NCBI GenBank assembly: GCA_016713585.1
Contig: JADJOV010000008.1
Location: 62,001-126,000, forward strand
Direction of reading: 5' to 3'
DNA from: Bdellovibrionales bacterium
GTDB taxonomy: Bacteria; Bdellovibrionota; Bdellovibrionia; Bdellovibrionales; Bdellovibrionaceae
Length of the DNA stretch: 64,000 bases
Both the position numbers and the translations under genes were made by a program. The notes beneath the pieces are model-generated. The model was not told the origin of the DNA. It saw only the letters and a list, made by a program, of their open reading frames with translations, and did no database searches. Shown here piece after piece: positions 35,961 through 45,855 of this stretch. Every line of letters starts with the position of its first letter. Within the stretch, counting starts at the first letter, position 1.

Positions 35961-36603
35961 TAGATGACTCCCGTTTAGCGATTTCAATTGATCCACTTGC
36001 AGTTACCTCTCTAGCACCTGCTTCGTTGATAACCCTTTCCCATAATCGGTCGGGGTCACTTTCAATGATGACTCCATCAAAATCAGACTTTGAAATAAAA
36101 CCATCGACAACTGCTCGCTCACAAAAATTGAGTAGTGAATCAAAATATCCATTGGAATTCAAGAGCGCAATAGGTTTTGAATGTATTCCCAGTTGTCGCC
36201 AAGTCAGGATTTCAAAAAACTCATCCAAGGTGCCAAAGCCTCCAGGTAGTGCAATAAACGCACTGGACAATTGAGCCATAAGAGCCTTGCGTTCATGCAT
36301 TGTCCCTACCACAAACAACTCAGATAGACCCTGATGAGCCATTTCTTGCTCCTGAAGGGACGCAGGAATAACCCCAACAACAAGTCCTCCTGCCGCCAAC
36401 GCCGAATCAGCAATCACACCCATAAGTCCAGTGTGCCCGCCCCCATAGATCAATTTCACTCCCTGCCTCGCAACAATTTGAGCCATCTTTGCAGCCTCAG
36501 CAATCCACCGAGGGTCATGACCCGCCCGCGCTCCACAAAAGATGCAAACTGATAATAGTTGAGCTCGCGACCGCTTGTTTTCTTGAGTGAGTGGGTGACT
36601 CAT
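35953..36603 (-). CDS. LOG family protein (TIGR00730, cytokinin riboside phosphoribohydrolase-like)
   Basis: The 216-residue product carries the LOG signatures: VCIFCGARAGHD near the N-terminus, LIYGGGHTGLMG, MHERKALM and the catalytic P-G-G-x-G-T-x-x-E motif (LPGGFGTLDEFFEILTW). These enzymes cleave AMP-type nucleotides at the N-glycosidic bond (5'-phosphate-dependent phosphoribohydrolase). In bacteria they act on purine nucleotides. The gene is coupled to rlmE (four-base ATGA overlap upstream) and to the barrel gene downstream. Confidence 0.9.
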   Translation of the reverse strand: MSHPLTQENKRSRAQLLSVCIFCGARAGHDPRWIAEAAKMAQIVARQGVKLIYGGGHTGLMGVIADSALAAGGLVVGVIPASLQEQEMAHQGLSELFVVGTMHERKALMAQLSSAFIALPGGFGTLDEFFEILTWRQLGIHSKPIALLNSNGYFDSLLNFCERAVVDGFISKSDFDGVIIESDPDRLWERVINEAGAREVTASGSIEIAKRESSNE

Positions 36604-37190
36604 TTTTTCGTCATCCCGATAAGGAAAATTTCTTTGCTCATCCTTCGCGTACTTTCCGGCTTAATAGCCTCAAACCTCTCAAATCTCTGCAACATCAACT
36701 TTTTCATTGTTTGAAAGTCTTCGCTATGAAAAAGCTTGCAAACAAAATGACCCCGGGGCTTCAAAAATTGCTCTGCCACCTGTAAAGCCAGTTCACATAA
36801 CTCAAAACTTCGGGCCTGGTCTGTCAGTCGAATCCCTGTCGTGTTCGGCGCCATATCAGAAAGCACCAGATCAAAGACATCTGAAAAGCCGTGCTGTGAA
36901 AAAATTTCACGAAGATCCAGACTTCGCAAATCCGCCTCGACAAAAACTGCTTGAGGCAATTTGACCGTCACCGCCTTCAGGTCAACACCTAAAATTCGCC
37001 CCTGTGGGCCAATTTTCTTGGCCGCGTATTGACTCCAAGAGCCTGGACTTGCTCCCAAATCCAAAACTTTCTGATTCACCTTGAACAATTTCAACTTCTG
37101 GTCGATCTCTTCAAGTTTGAAGACGCTTCGGGCCGCGAAGTTCTGTTCCTTTGCTTTCTTAAAAAACCGATCTTGAGGATTAAATGCCAT
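36600..37190 (-). CDS. rlmE: 23S rRNA (uridine-2'-O-)-methyltransferase RlmE/FtsJ
   Basis: RlmE methylates the 2'-OH of U2552 in the 23S A loop. The 196-residue protein shows the K-D-K-E catalytic tetrad in context: ARSVFKLEEIDQKLKLF (Lys), the SAM loop VLDLGASPGSWSQYA, LVLSDMAPNTTG (Asp) and GHFVCKLFHSED (Lys). The C-terminal STRRMSKEIFLIGM contains the Glu. Its length and start ATG match the family. It opens a three-gene operon with the LOG gene and the barrel gene. Confidence 0.93.
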   Translation of the reverse strand: MAFNPQDRFFKKAKEQNFAARSVFKLEEIDQKLKLFKVNQKVLDLGASPGSWSQYAAKKIGPQGRILGVDLKAVTVKLPQAVFVEADLRSLDLREIFSQHGFSDVFDLVLSDMAPNTTGIRLTDQARSFELCELALQVAEQFLKPRGHFVCKLFHSEDFQTMKKLMLQRFERFEAIKPESTRRMSKEIFLIGMTKK

Positions 37191-37242
37191 AGCCTTTCAT
37201 AAAGGATTTGACTCCGAAACACAACCAAACAAGACTTCTCTC

Positions 37243-37455
37243 ATGGAAATCGCATTTATTCTTGGTGGTTTATTTCTATTTTGTACAATTGGTTTCATTG
37301 CCATTGCCCTGTTTATTCCAGAATTGGTCGGAATTCAGGGCCGCAAAGCCCAAGAAATCGAGGCCTCCCAGCGGGGGGAGGCCCCGTCGGATCTAAGTCC
37401 AAACGCCAGCCATACTGGTAAAGATAGATCGGACATAGTCGCAGTTAAGGATTAA
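37243..37455 (+). CDS. Small single-span membrane protein
   Basis: The 70-residue product has one N-terminal transmembrane segment (AFILGGLFLFCTIGFIAIAL) and a short hydrophilic tail rich in Glu, Ser and Asp. No family is recognised. It lies 12 bases before the lipoprotein gene on the same strand, suggesting a shared transcript. It is probably real because it is preceded by a purine-poor but open leader and has a clean membrane-anchor pattern. Confidence 0.5.
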   Translation: MEIAFILGGLFLFCTIGFIAIALFIPELVGIQGRKAQEIEASQRGEAPSDLSPNASHTGKDRSDIVAVKD

Positions 37456-37467
37456 ACGGAACTTTTT

Positions 37468-38082
37468 ATGAGCGCATCACCTGGCCTGAAAATTTTTTCT
37501 CAACTGATTCAAATGTCCACGGCTTTATTTCTGATCCTGTTCTACCTCGGCTGTAATCAGTCCCAAAGATCCATAGCTCCAAAAATTGAGAAACCGGATA
37601 AAGATCAACCCAAACCACAACCCATCCCGCCTAATTACGACCCCAAACAATTTTCGCTGAATAGTTGGTTTACCTTTCGAGAAACACTTCAAGTGCAGGG
37701 GGATGGAAAATCTTGGATTGAGCTTCATAAGCATTGTTATTCTTGGTTTACAACAGACATCAAACCAAACTTAGTCACTTTTGAAGTCAGTAAGCAAATC
37801 GACTGCGGTGATGAGGACCTAGAAAAATGGAAACGAACCATTATGTTTGTCACCTTAACAGGAGAGGTTATCTCTGACCAGATTGTCAATGGGACGGAAG
37901 GTATCCAAGGGGAACTCAGCAATCAATCGATAGCGCCCATCTTTTTTACAAATAGAAATTTAGGGATGGACCACCAGCTTTTGAAAGAATTCAAAACTGA
38001 TCAAGCAGTCTATTCTGCGTTTAAGGTGAAAAATACTGTCTATTGGAACAATCCAGAATCCCCATTTCACTCACTTCGCTAG
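37468..38082 (+). CDS. Lipoprotein of unknown function
   Basis: The 204-residue product has a lipoprotein signal (STALFLILFYLGC) followed by a Lys/Pro/Gln-rich tether (KIEKPDKDQPKPQPIPPNYD). The mature domain is a compact beta-rich unit with two further Cys (HKHCYSWF and KQIDCGDEDL) that could form a disulfide. I recognise no family. ATG at 37468 follows GGAAC. The small membrane-protein gene precedes it. Confidence 0.65.
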   Translation: MSASPGLKIFSQLIQMSTALFLILFYLGCNQSQRSIAPKIEKPDKDQPKPQPIPPNYDPKQFSLNSWFTFRETLQVQGDGKSWIELHKHCYSWFTTDIKPNLVTFEVSKQIDCGDEDLEKWKRTIMFVTLTGEVISDQIVNGTEGIQGELSNQSIAPIFFTNRNLGMDHQLLKEFKTDQAVYSAFKVKNTVYWNNPESPFHSLR

Positions 38083-38240
38083 GGGCTAAAGACTCAAAGA
38101 TGAGAACTATTATTTCTTTAGAAACGGTTTATCCCTAGAGCGACTATTGATAGATAATTCTGATAGATGATCCTGTTGAAAGAGTCCTCGTGAAGCAAGC
38201 CTGCCTAAATATTTAGAATCAATCAAGCTCACGAATTCAA
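38083..38240. other. Convergent intergenic spacer
   Basis: This 158-base gap separates the lipoprotein gene from the converging MFS gene. Nothing but a weak AT-rich hairpin region (TGATAGAT repeats near 38147-38170) is seen. Confidence 0.4.
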
Positions 38241-39543
38241 TCAGGTTGAAGCATGATCGGGTTCTCTTGTCTGATGAGGTTCTTCAACTCTCCATAACAA
38301 TGCTCCACCAACCACAAACAAGACCAACAACCCCAGCAGAGACAATCGAGAGTCCTTCGTGATCCAGGCGGTGAGGCCCACGACCAGTGGACCAAAAATG
38401 GAAGCAAACTTTCCAACCAAATTATATAAACCAAAATACTCGCCGCTTTGATTCGCGGGAATCATTTTGGCAAAAAGACTTCGGCTCAAACCTTGAATAC
38501 CCCCCTGGGCCATTCCAATCGCCAGGGCTAAAATATAGAATTCCCAGGAATGAGTCATTCGCGAGGCAAAAAATACCGTGAGTGAGTAACCTACAATGGT
38601 CAACAAAATCAATCGACGACAACCAAACTGAGGGGCAAAGTGACCATACGCCCATGCGCAGGGAAAGCCAATAAACTGGGTCAGCAATAAAGCTCTGATA
38701 AGGTCCTTGGGCTCTAAGCCTATAGATACACCAAAGTCCACGGCCATCGTCATAACCGTATAGACGCCATCGATATAGAGCCAGTAGGCAAGCATAAAGG
38801 TTAGAATATTCTTCTGTGAACACAAAGATCGCACAGTGTGATTCAACCTTTGAATTGATTTGCGGGTCAGCAAAAAAATACTTTCCTTCACTGCGTTTGT
38901 CTTAGCCTCTGGGACATTCAAGAACATTGGAATTGAAAACAATCCCCACCAAATTGCCACAGAAAGAAAAGACCACTGCACAGCTTCCACAGGCCCTGAC
39001 AGGCCACACAGCCTCGGATTCAAATACATAAAAACATTCATAGCAAATAAAATCCCACCACCAAGATATCCTAGAGAGAAGCCCCAGGTCGATGCCAAAT
39101 CCATTTGGGAATGGGTGGCGACCGCCCCTAGGAGTGAATCGTAAAATACACAACTTGCATTAAACGCCATCATAGCCACAGTGAAAGCAACTGCTGCCGT
39201 TAACCAATCCCCTTTCGAAATAAAGGCCAAGGAAGCTGTACAGGCAATTCCTAGCGACATAAATAATCCACAGAAAAGTTTCTTGCTGCCGCGCAGGTCT
39301 GCGAGGGCCCCCAAGGTTGGCGAAATAATTGCCATCAAGAAGGATCCGACCGATATGGAGATACCTAACCGGGCTGTCGTGAGTACCGCGGGTGTGCCCT
39401 CACTCCAAAGGTCTTAAAGAACACTGGAAAAACCCTGCCATCACCGTTGTGGTAAAAGCACTGTTTGCCCAATCATAAAGGGCCCAACTCAATATCTTGC
39501 GATCGAATATGGTTTTGTAATCTACTTTGGAGGATTTACTCAT
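38241..39543 (-). CDS. MFS transporter, UMF1 family (Atg22-like), two apparent frameshifts
   Basis: From ATG 39543 the frame reads ILSWALYDWANSAFTTTVMAG, the hallmark of UMF1-type permeases, then breaks. Restoring one C after TTTTT and one T in TTTGG (about 39410-39430) gives FFPVFFKTFWSEGTPAVLTT and joins the long second frame. The rest has 10-11 further membrane segments, with the conserved loop SPTLGALADLRGSKK, an S-x-G-Y-L-G-G-G motif and GGIQGLSRSLFAKMIPANQ. UMF1 proteins are amino-acid or small-molecule exporters. The ATG overlaps the end of the MacB-like permease gene by eight bases. Confidence 0.82.
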
Positions 39544-40744
39544 AGCGGAGGGCTTCGATGGTTTCAATTTTGGAAGCCTTACGGGCTGGAAACACTCCAA
39601 AAATGACTCCGGTCAACAAGGACATTAAAAAGGCCGGCGCCAACACCCAGATCGGAGCTCGCATATCAAAGGAAGGAACAAACCAATACACGGCGTAGGT
39701 CAGCAAGGTTGATCCTCCAAGTCCAAGAGTCCCTCCAATCATTGAGAGGGTGATTGCCTCAAACAAAAACTGTTTTAATACATCAACCCGGCGAGCGCCA
39801 ACGGCTCGGCGAATGCCAATCTCTCGTGTGCGTTCAGTGACACTGACAAGCATAATATTCATAATTCCAATGCCTCCCACAATCATTGAAATCATCGCGA
39901 TTCCACCCAAAACAAAGGTCAACATTCCAAGGATTGTATTCATCGACTGAAGCATGGAGAGCTGAGTTGTGACCGTGAAATTTTCTTCTCCGTTTTGGCG
40001 TTTTTTCAAAATTGCCTTTATTTCGTCCACAGCATCATCAATGCCCACTTTGGATTTAGCTTTTGCGCGCAGACCGAATAACTTATCATCATTGAGTAAG
40101 CGCATCGCCGTGCGGGTGGGAATCATCACCATATCATCCATATTAAAACCTAAGGTCTGCCCAGAAGCAGCCAGCACACCAATGACGCGATGTTCGCTTT
40201 GATTGATCTTCACCCACTGCCCAATGGGAGCCTCATCTCCAAATAAATTTAAAGCTGTTTTATTTCCTAGAACGGCCACTCTTCTGGCCGAGTCATCTTC
40301 TTCACGAGATATAAACTGCCCGAGACCCACTTTGATATTGAAAATCTTAATGAATTGATCATTAACTCCCAAGAGTGTCACATTACTGGTCGCCTCTGTC
40401 CGCGTGACTGCCGCAGTTCCAAACATCAGACCAGTGATGGCATCCAAATTAAAGGATTGTCTTTCTAAGGCCTCAAGATCAGCGAGGGATAATTTTTTCT
40501 TAGAATTTCCCATAGGGGGCCCCATGGTCCCCTTTGAATCGGTCTTTCCCGGCTGAATCATAATCAAATTTGAGCCAAGGCCCTCAAACTCACTCGTAAT
40601 ATAATTCTTGGCTCCATTTCCGATTGAAACCAGCAACACAACTGCACCGACTCCAATAATCATCCCCAACATGGTTAAACCAGCGCGGAGTTTGTTACTC
40701 ATAAGGGCTTCGTACGCTAAAAGAAGGATCTCACGAATTGGCAC
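39536..40744 (-). CDS. MacB-like ABC transporter permease
   Basis: The GTG at 40744 (VPIREILLLAYEALMSNKLRAG) overlaps the ATPase stop and starts a protein of about 402 residues. Layout: one N-terminal helix (TMLGMIIGVGAVVLLVSIGNG), a large periplasmic MacB_PCD domain (about 45-270), and three C-terminal helices containing GIGIMNIMLVSVTERTREIGIRRAVGARR, a FtsX/MacB hallmark. It exports substrates (often drugs, peptides or lipoproteins) with the ATPase, membrane-fusion protein and TolC-like channel encoded beside it. Confidence 0.92.
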   Translation of the reverse strand: MPIREILLLAYEALMSNKLRAGLTMLGMIIGVGAVVLLVSIGNGAKNYITSEFEGLGSNLIMIQPGKTDSKGTMGPPMGNSKKKLSLADLEALERQSFNLDAITGLMFGTAAVTRTEATSNVTLLGVNDQFIKIFNIKVGLGQFISREEDDSARRVAVLGNKTALNLFGDEAPIGQWVKINQSEHRVIGVLAASGQTLGFNMDDMVMIPTRTAMRLLNDDKLFGLRAKAKSKVGIDDAVDEIKAILKKRQNGEENFTVTTQLSMLQSMNTILGMLTFVLGGIAMISMIVGGIGIMNIMLVSVTERTREIGIRRAVGARRVDVLKQFLFEAITLSMIGGTLGLGGSTLLTYAVYWFVPSFDMRAPIWVLAPAFLMSLLTGVIFGVFPARKASKIETIEALRYE

Positions 40745-41429
40745 GGTCTTCGACCACCTTTCCGTCCTTGAATGCAATCACTCGACCCGCCCGCTGAGCA
40801 ATCTCTGGGTCATGGGTCACCATGATGACTGTGGCCCCTTGACGATTGAGATCTTGAAAAAGCTGAATGATCTCCTTCCCTGCTTTTGAATCCAAATTTC
40901 CAGTGGGTTCGTCAGCAAGCAAAAGCTTCGGATTATTGACCAAAGCTCTGGCGATAGCGACTCTCTGCCGCTGACCCCCGGAAAGCTCGTTTGGTTGATG
41001 CTCAAGACGATCCCCAAGTCCCACTCTTTGCATAGCGGAAATAGCCATCTCTTTCATCTTTGAAAGCGAATGCGTTTTATCGTAACTCGCAGAATAAACT
41101 AGAGGCAATTCGACATTTCGTAGGGCCGTCATCCGCGGCAGGAGATGAAAACTCTGAAATACAAAACCTAACTTTTGATTGCGATAGAGCGCTCGCTCAT
41201 CATCGGACATTTTTTTTGTGTCCTTACCATCGAGCAGATATTCACCCGAATCTGGCACATCTAGGATGCCAAGAAAATTCATCATTGTGGATTTTCCACA
41301 GCCTGAAGGGCCAATGATCGCCACCAGTTCGCCTTCATCAATGCTCAACTGCACTCCGTCCAGAGCCCTCACTGTCTCATCGCCCATTTTAAAATGCCGC
41401 GTGACATTATTCACTTCAATTAAGGCCAT
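40731..41429 (-). CDS. MacB/LolD-type ABC transporter ATP-binding protein
   Basis: The 232-residue subunit has Walker A (GPSGCGKSTMMN), Q loop (VFQSFHLLPRMTA), signature (LSGGQRQRVAIARAL), Walker B (LLLADEPTGNLD) and the His switch (VIMVTHDPEIA). The short length and sequence place it with the LolD/MacB family. It overlaps the membrane-fusion gene upstream by 10 bases and the permease gene downstream by 14, so the four-gene efflux operon is tightly coupled. Confidence 0.95.
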   Translation of the reverse strand: MALIEVNNVTRHFKMGDETVRALDGVQLSIDEGELVAIIGPSGCGKSTMMNFLGILDVPDSGEYLLDGKDTKKMSDDERALYRNQKLGFVFQSFHLLPRMTALRNVELPLVYSASYDKTHSLSKMKEMAISAMQRVGLGDRLEHQPNELSGGQRQRVAIARALVNNPKLLLADEPTGNLDSKAGKEIIQLFQDLNRQGATVIMVTHDPEIAQRAGRVIAFKDGKVVEDRANS

Positions 41430-42434
41430 GCGATCCTTGTTCCACGGACTTTGACTCCTTGTCGAAACTCCACACTCTCTGAGGGAAGAGCCACCATCTC
41501 TCCAAGTTTGAGTCCCTGAAGGATCTCCATGGTCTCGTAATTTCCTACACCTGGCACCACATCAGTTTTCTCAAGCTTTCCAGAGGAAACTCGATAGACA
41601 TAGCGCTTTCCCGTGACACCAAAAATTGCGCGGGCAGGAACCGATAAGGCTTGAGCCTTTTCAGAAACGATAATTTCAATGTCAGCAGAAGCACCGGCAG
41701 GTAGCAAATTATCTTGTTTGGTAGGATGAAGTTCAACCTGTGCTGTTCTTTCCTGTTCTTTTGAAGTTGAAATGTAGGGAATAACTTTTGTAACCACTGA
41801 CTCGATCGCCTGGGCCTGCACGGACTGAATTCGAACACGAGCTTTGGCGCCCACCTTCACCTTGGGCAAATCGATTTCATCGATCTGCCCACGAATGATT
41901 CGAGGCTTCAAATCCACGATCCGCACCGCCGCTTTTTGAGTGCCGCCTGTCAGAATCGCCGTCGGCGTTTCACCGATCTGCAAATTGAGTTCACTAATTT
42001 GACCATCGAAGGGGGCAATCATTTCAGTCTTATCAAAGTTAGCCTTTGCGACTTCAAAGGTTTTCTTAGCCTCATCAAGGGCTGCCTTCGAAATTAAACC
42101 TTCTGAAAACAGTTTTTTTGATGTCTCAAAATCATTGTTGACCTGATTGACTAAGGCTTGAGCATCTTTATTTTCGAGATTGGCTATTCTTTGGCCCTTT
42201 TTTACGATATCTCCCAGGTGAACCTGAATTTTTTCGACTCGACCGGTCCCCGCAAAGGAAAGAACCGCGACCTGAAGGGCTTCGACGGTCCCCTGAGCTG
42301 ACTGTCGACACAGTTGTCTCAACCGATGTCATTGCGACCTCTGCCATCTTGATATCAATTGTCTTTGAACAGCCGAGGAAGCCTATGCCAAACAATAGGC
42401 TCAAAAAGAATGAAGCTAAAAAACGAAATTCCAT
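41420..42434 (-). CDS. MacA-like membrane-fusion lipoprotein, one apparent frameshift
   Basis: The N-terminus is a lipoprotein signal (SLLFGIGFLGC). The frame changes after TVSTVSSG: removing one G from the run CCCC at 42290-42293 (plus strand) gives SSGTVEALQVAVLSFAGTGRV and joins the second frame. The continuation is a classic periplasmic adaptor: lipoyl half-motif VEKIQVHLGDIVKKGQ, helical hairpin, second lipoyl half (MIAPFDGQISELNLQIGE), and beta-barrel and membrane-proximal domains to the end. It overlaps the TolC-like gene by 19 bases. Confidence 0.88.
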
Positions 42435-43771
42435 TCCAACTGCCTTTCCGCGATGACTAGTTCCAAACGTGACTTTGCCACATCAACTTTGGCATTCAAG
42501 GTTTCATTTTGAGCCGACAACAAATCCTGCACTGTGGATTTGCCGAGCTCATAACTTTTTGCCGTTAGACGTTCAAGTTCGATGCTTTGATTGCGTCTGA
42601 GCTCTTGCGCTTGAGTAATTTTCTTTAACACTTGGATTTGATCAAAAAGCTGCTCGACTTTCAACAAACCCGCTCTGAGGTTTTGATCACTTTGAATACG
42701 GGCCACGGATTCAAGGGCGGAGGATTCACGGTACCCAGAATAACCGGAGCCAAAATTAAACAATGGAATCGTGAGTGTTAATCCGACGTTTCGACTCTCC
42801 GGACTTGTCCCTAATTCATCCCAATCTCCGGCTAGTCGTTGGTGGCTGGCCTTCAATGTCAACTCTGGCCATTCTTTGGCAAAAACGAGTTTTGCTTTGA
42901 GCTGACTGCTCACAAAAGTTCGCTCAATATTTTTTTTGACTCGTCCTTTCTCTAGGAATCTTTGGACGACTTCCTGCCGCTCCATCTTTTGATTTGAAAC
43001 ATTTGTCAATTGACTCAGCAAAGTTTCTAACTGTGCTTCGGTCGCAGATTTCCAGGGAAACTGGGCCTCCTCTAGATCTGCCAAGGTCAAGCCTGTCGCT
43101 TGTAAGAGGTTATCCAGGGCAATTCTGGCTTCATTCTTGGCACTTAGACTTTGACTCTCAAGTGAGGTCATCTGGGCCTGGGTTCTGAGCACGTCAAGCT
43201 GACTGCGACTCCCTCGCTCAAAGCGGATTCTTGTTTCATGAGCCGTGCGTTTGGCCGCTTCAAGGCTTTTTAATAGGGCCGCACTCTTATATTCGGCAAT
43301 CAGCCATTGCCCAACCCATTGTCGCAATTTCCAGTCAATTTCAAATAGGGCCCCCTCATAATCATCCTGCGCCATATCAAATTCTGTACTGGCCAAACGC
43401 AGATTCAAATCAGTGCTTCGACGATAGATTGGAAAGCTTAATGCCAGAACACTCTGTCGATATTCGGTCGTAGACCCAATGGCCCCGGTGAAAAGATTTG
43501 CGTTTGTACGATTCGATGAGAGCTGCCAATCTAAGCGAGGGAGCCAGCTGCCTCCAGCACTCCACTGCGCCATTTTCTTTTGCTCGCGAAGCTCGCGCTT
43601 CACCTGGAGCTCCGGCGATCGTTCTTGAATGATATTCTTCCACTTTTCAAAATACGCGAGACTTTGCCCTGCTGAGTGGCTAGGCATACAAAATAAAAGG
43701 CAATATAAAAAAACAAAGCGAGCGGAAGCTATAAACCGGACCTTTCCCGTTTGTGGAGATAATAATCCCAA
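42416..43771 (-). CDS. TolC-family outer membrane efflux protein
   Basis: The 451-residue product has a signal peptide (FVFLYCLLFCMPSHSAGQ) and two repeats of the outer-membrane-efflux helix pattern. Each repeat has a long heptad-rich helix pair (MTSLESQSLSAKNEARIALDNLLQATG, about 200-230, and AQNETLNAKVDVAKSRLELV, about 420-440) and NVGLTLTIPLFNFGSGY strands between. The P-L-F motif and Gly-rich strand are typical of TolC channels. The start ATG overlaps the ABC-F gene end by 43 bases; a start further in is possible. Confidence 0.9.
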   Translation of the reverse strand: MGLLSPQTGKVRFIASARFVFLYCLLFCMPSHSAGQSLAYFEKWKNIIQERSPELQVKRELREQKKMAQWSAGGSWLPRLDWQLSSNRTNANLFTGAIGSTTEYRQSVLALSFPIYRRSTDLNLRLASTEFDMAQDDYEGALFEIDWKLRQWVGQWLIAEYKSAALLKSLEAAKRTAHETRIRFERGSRSQLDVLRTQAQMTSLESQSLSAKNEARIALDNLLQATGLTLADLEEAQFPWKSATEAQLETLLSQLTNVSNQKMERQEVVQRFLEKGRVKKNIERTFVSSQLKAKLVFAKEWPELTLKASHQRLAGDWDELGTSPESRNVGLTLTIPLFNFGSGYSGYRESSALESVARIQSDQNLRAGLLKVEQLFDQIQVLKKITQAQELRRNQSIELERLTAKSYELGKSTVQDLLSAQNETLNAKVDVAKSRLELVIAERQLEWNFVF

Positions 43772-45354
43772 CTTCCATCAGTGACCAGTAAATGTTGTTT
43801 GTCCAGCTCAAAAACCCGGGTTGTGATTTCACGCAAAAAATGGCGATCATGGCTCACGATCATGACAGTTCCAGGAAAGGCCTTGATCGCCTCAAGAAGC
43901 ACCTCTCGTGAGGCAATATCCAGATGATTTGTCGGCTCATCTAACACAAGAAAATTGACAGGGCGTGCAAGAATTGTTGCGAGAACAACTCGGCTTTTTT
44001 CACCACCTGATAGCACTGAAATTTTCTTATCAACATCATCTCCAGAAAATTTCAAAGCTCCCAACAGACTCCGCAAAAAACCAAGCCCCGCAGTCGGAAA
44101 ATGAGATTGAACTTCTTCAAGAATGGTACTTTTTGGGTCAAGCACATCCAATGAATTTTGACTAAAATACCCAACTTCGATGCGGGCCCCTAAAGTCACT
44201 TGCCCTTCAGTGGGGGCTACTTCTCCACAAATTATTTTTAATAAGGTTGATTTACCTGCGCCATTCACCCCAACCACAGCGACCCGATCGAGGCGCTTCA
44301 CCAAGGCTGAGGCATTTCTAAACACTAATTTTTCTCGCCCCTCAGGGGTGGTCCAAACTTTGCCAAGATTTTCAATTTTTCAAACTTCTTCCCCTCCGCG
44401 AGGTGGAACAGGCCACTCAAATTCGATCTTTTTTTCGTCCTGCGGAATTTCTATTCTCTCAATTTTCTCTATTTTCTTAACCCGAGATTGAACCTGTTCT
44501 GCATGAGAGGCCCGGGCTGCAAAACGGGCGATAAATTCCTCTTCTTTAGCTAACATATCTTCCTGGCGTTTGGCCGCAGCGATCAGCTGGACTTTTCTAA
44601 CTTCTTTTTCTTTCTCATAGAAATCGTAATTTCCGCCGTAGACCGTGATGGCCCCATTGGAAACCTCAACTATTTTTGTCACCAGTCGGTTTAAGAAATC
44701 TCGATCGTGGCTGGTCATCAAGATAGCACCTTTAAACTGCGACAACCAAGACTCTAGCCAAATAATAGATTCAAGATCGAGATGATTGGTCGGCTCATCC
44801 ATAAGCAAGACATCAGGATTGAGTAAGAGGATCTTAGCCAAAGCAATTCGCATCTTCCACCCTCCGCTGAAGGTGGCCGTATCTCTGTTGTGGTCCTCAG
44901 GCCCTATTCCAAGTCCAGTGATGATCTCAGCAGCTCGGCTATCTAGTTCATAGCCACCCAAGCGCTCAAAGTCCGACTGAAGCTCTCCGTACCTTTCAAG
45001 GACTCGGGTCATTTCGTCATCATCCATCGGCTCAGCCAAGCGTTGATCAAGGGCCGAGATCTCGTCCTTCAGCCGTCCAACTCTTCCAGCCGCTGATTTG
45101 ACTTCATCCAAAACACTACGGCCCTGCATATCCTCAATATCTTGGGAAAAATAGCCAATAATTGTTTTTTCTGGTTTTGAAATTGCGCCGGAATCAATGC
45201 TCTCTTCACCAACGATAATGCGAAAGAGTGTGCTCTTCCCATTTCCATTGGGACCGACCAAACCAATTTTTTCGCCAGCATTGATTTGAAAGCTCCCTTG
45301 TTTAAAGAGAACTTTGTTGCCAGCTTGTTTGGTAATATTGGAAAGATGGATCAA
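43729..45354 (-). CDS. ABC-F family ATPase, with in-frame TGA
   Basis: Two same-frame open segments (44380-45354 and 43729-44325) form one ABC-F protein of about 541 residues. The first ABC domain has GPNGNGKSTLFR, FSGGWKMRIALAKILL and MDEPTNHLDLESI, then a charged linker (KEKEVRKVQLIAAAKRQEDM). After PPRGGEEV comes TGA (44380-44382), then in frame KIENLGKVWTTPEGREKLVF and the second domain (GVNGAGKSTLLK, LSGGEKSRVVLATI, DEPTNHLDIASREV). The expected text at the stop is V-L-K-I-E-N, which would need TTTTGAAAA instead of TTTGAAAAA. ABC-F proteins act on stalled ribosomes or antibiotic-bound ribosomes. Confidence 0.88.
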
Positions 45355-45372
45355 GCTGTTCGGGACTTCACT

Positions 45373-45855
45373 TTAAAGGGATTCAATATGCTTCAAAATA
45401 TCAGCAACTTCATCGAGGTGACGTTTTGCATAGCGGATCATTTCAACAGCATCTTTCTGTAGAATTTTGTTTTCAGACATTTTCTTACAGAACTCAGGCT
45501 CTAGAGGATCAGTGATTGCAAAAACTGATTTGTGTTGAGGCCAAAGGTTATCTTCGTTATTAGATCCGCCCATACAAAGTGGAATCAAATGATCAATCTT
45601 AAAATCCGCCCTATTGCTGGCTCCAATACGGTAGCCAAAAGCGCGATCATATTTGACTATAATTTCTTTCTTCAAACTAGTCTCGACCGCCCGAGTACAA
45701 TATTTAATCCGTTCTGGATATCTAATTGAATCAGCTCTTTCACAGAGGGAACCGACCGTCATCTCTTCATGAGGATGAATGGGATATCTATCATTCTCCA
45801 TTCGTGAGTCTAAGGAGCCTTCATTTGGGTCAGCATACGCACCCAAGGGGCTCAT
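45373..45855 (-). CDS. HNH-type nuclease, probably exported
   Basis: The 160-residue product holds an HNH-like core KIDHLIPLCMGGSNNEDNLWPQ, with the His pair and the N-x-E-x-N-L-W-P-Q element common in secreted endonucleases. The mature segment starts near GAYADPNEG. A hydrophobic stretch (RIVIGLLVLTMSPLGAYA) reads open in frame upstream of the called ATG, but the only candidate initiation there is blocked by TGA about ten codons upstream, so the true start may have been lost to an error. The family cleaves DNA; exported versions may digest prey or environmental DNA. Confidence 0.6.
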   Translation of the reverse strand: MSPLGAYADPNEGSLDSRMENDRYPIHPHEEMTVGSLCERADSIRYPERIKYCTRAVETSLKKEIIVKYDRAFGYRIGASNRADFKIDHLIPLCMGGSNNEDNLWPQHKSVFAITDPLEPEFCKKMSENKILQKDAVEMIRYAKRHLDEVADILKHIESL

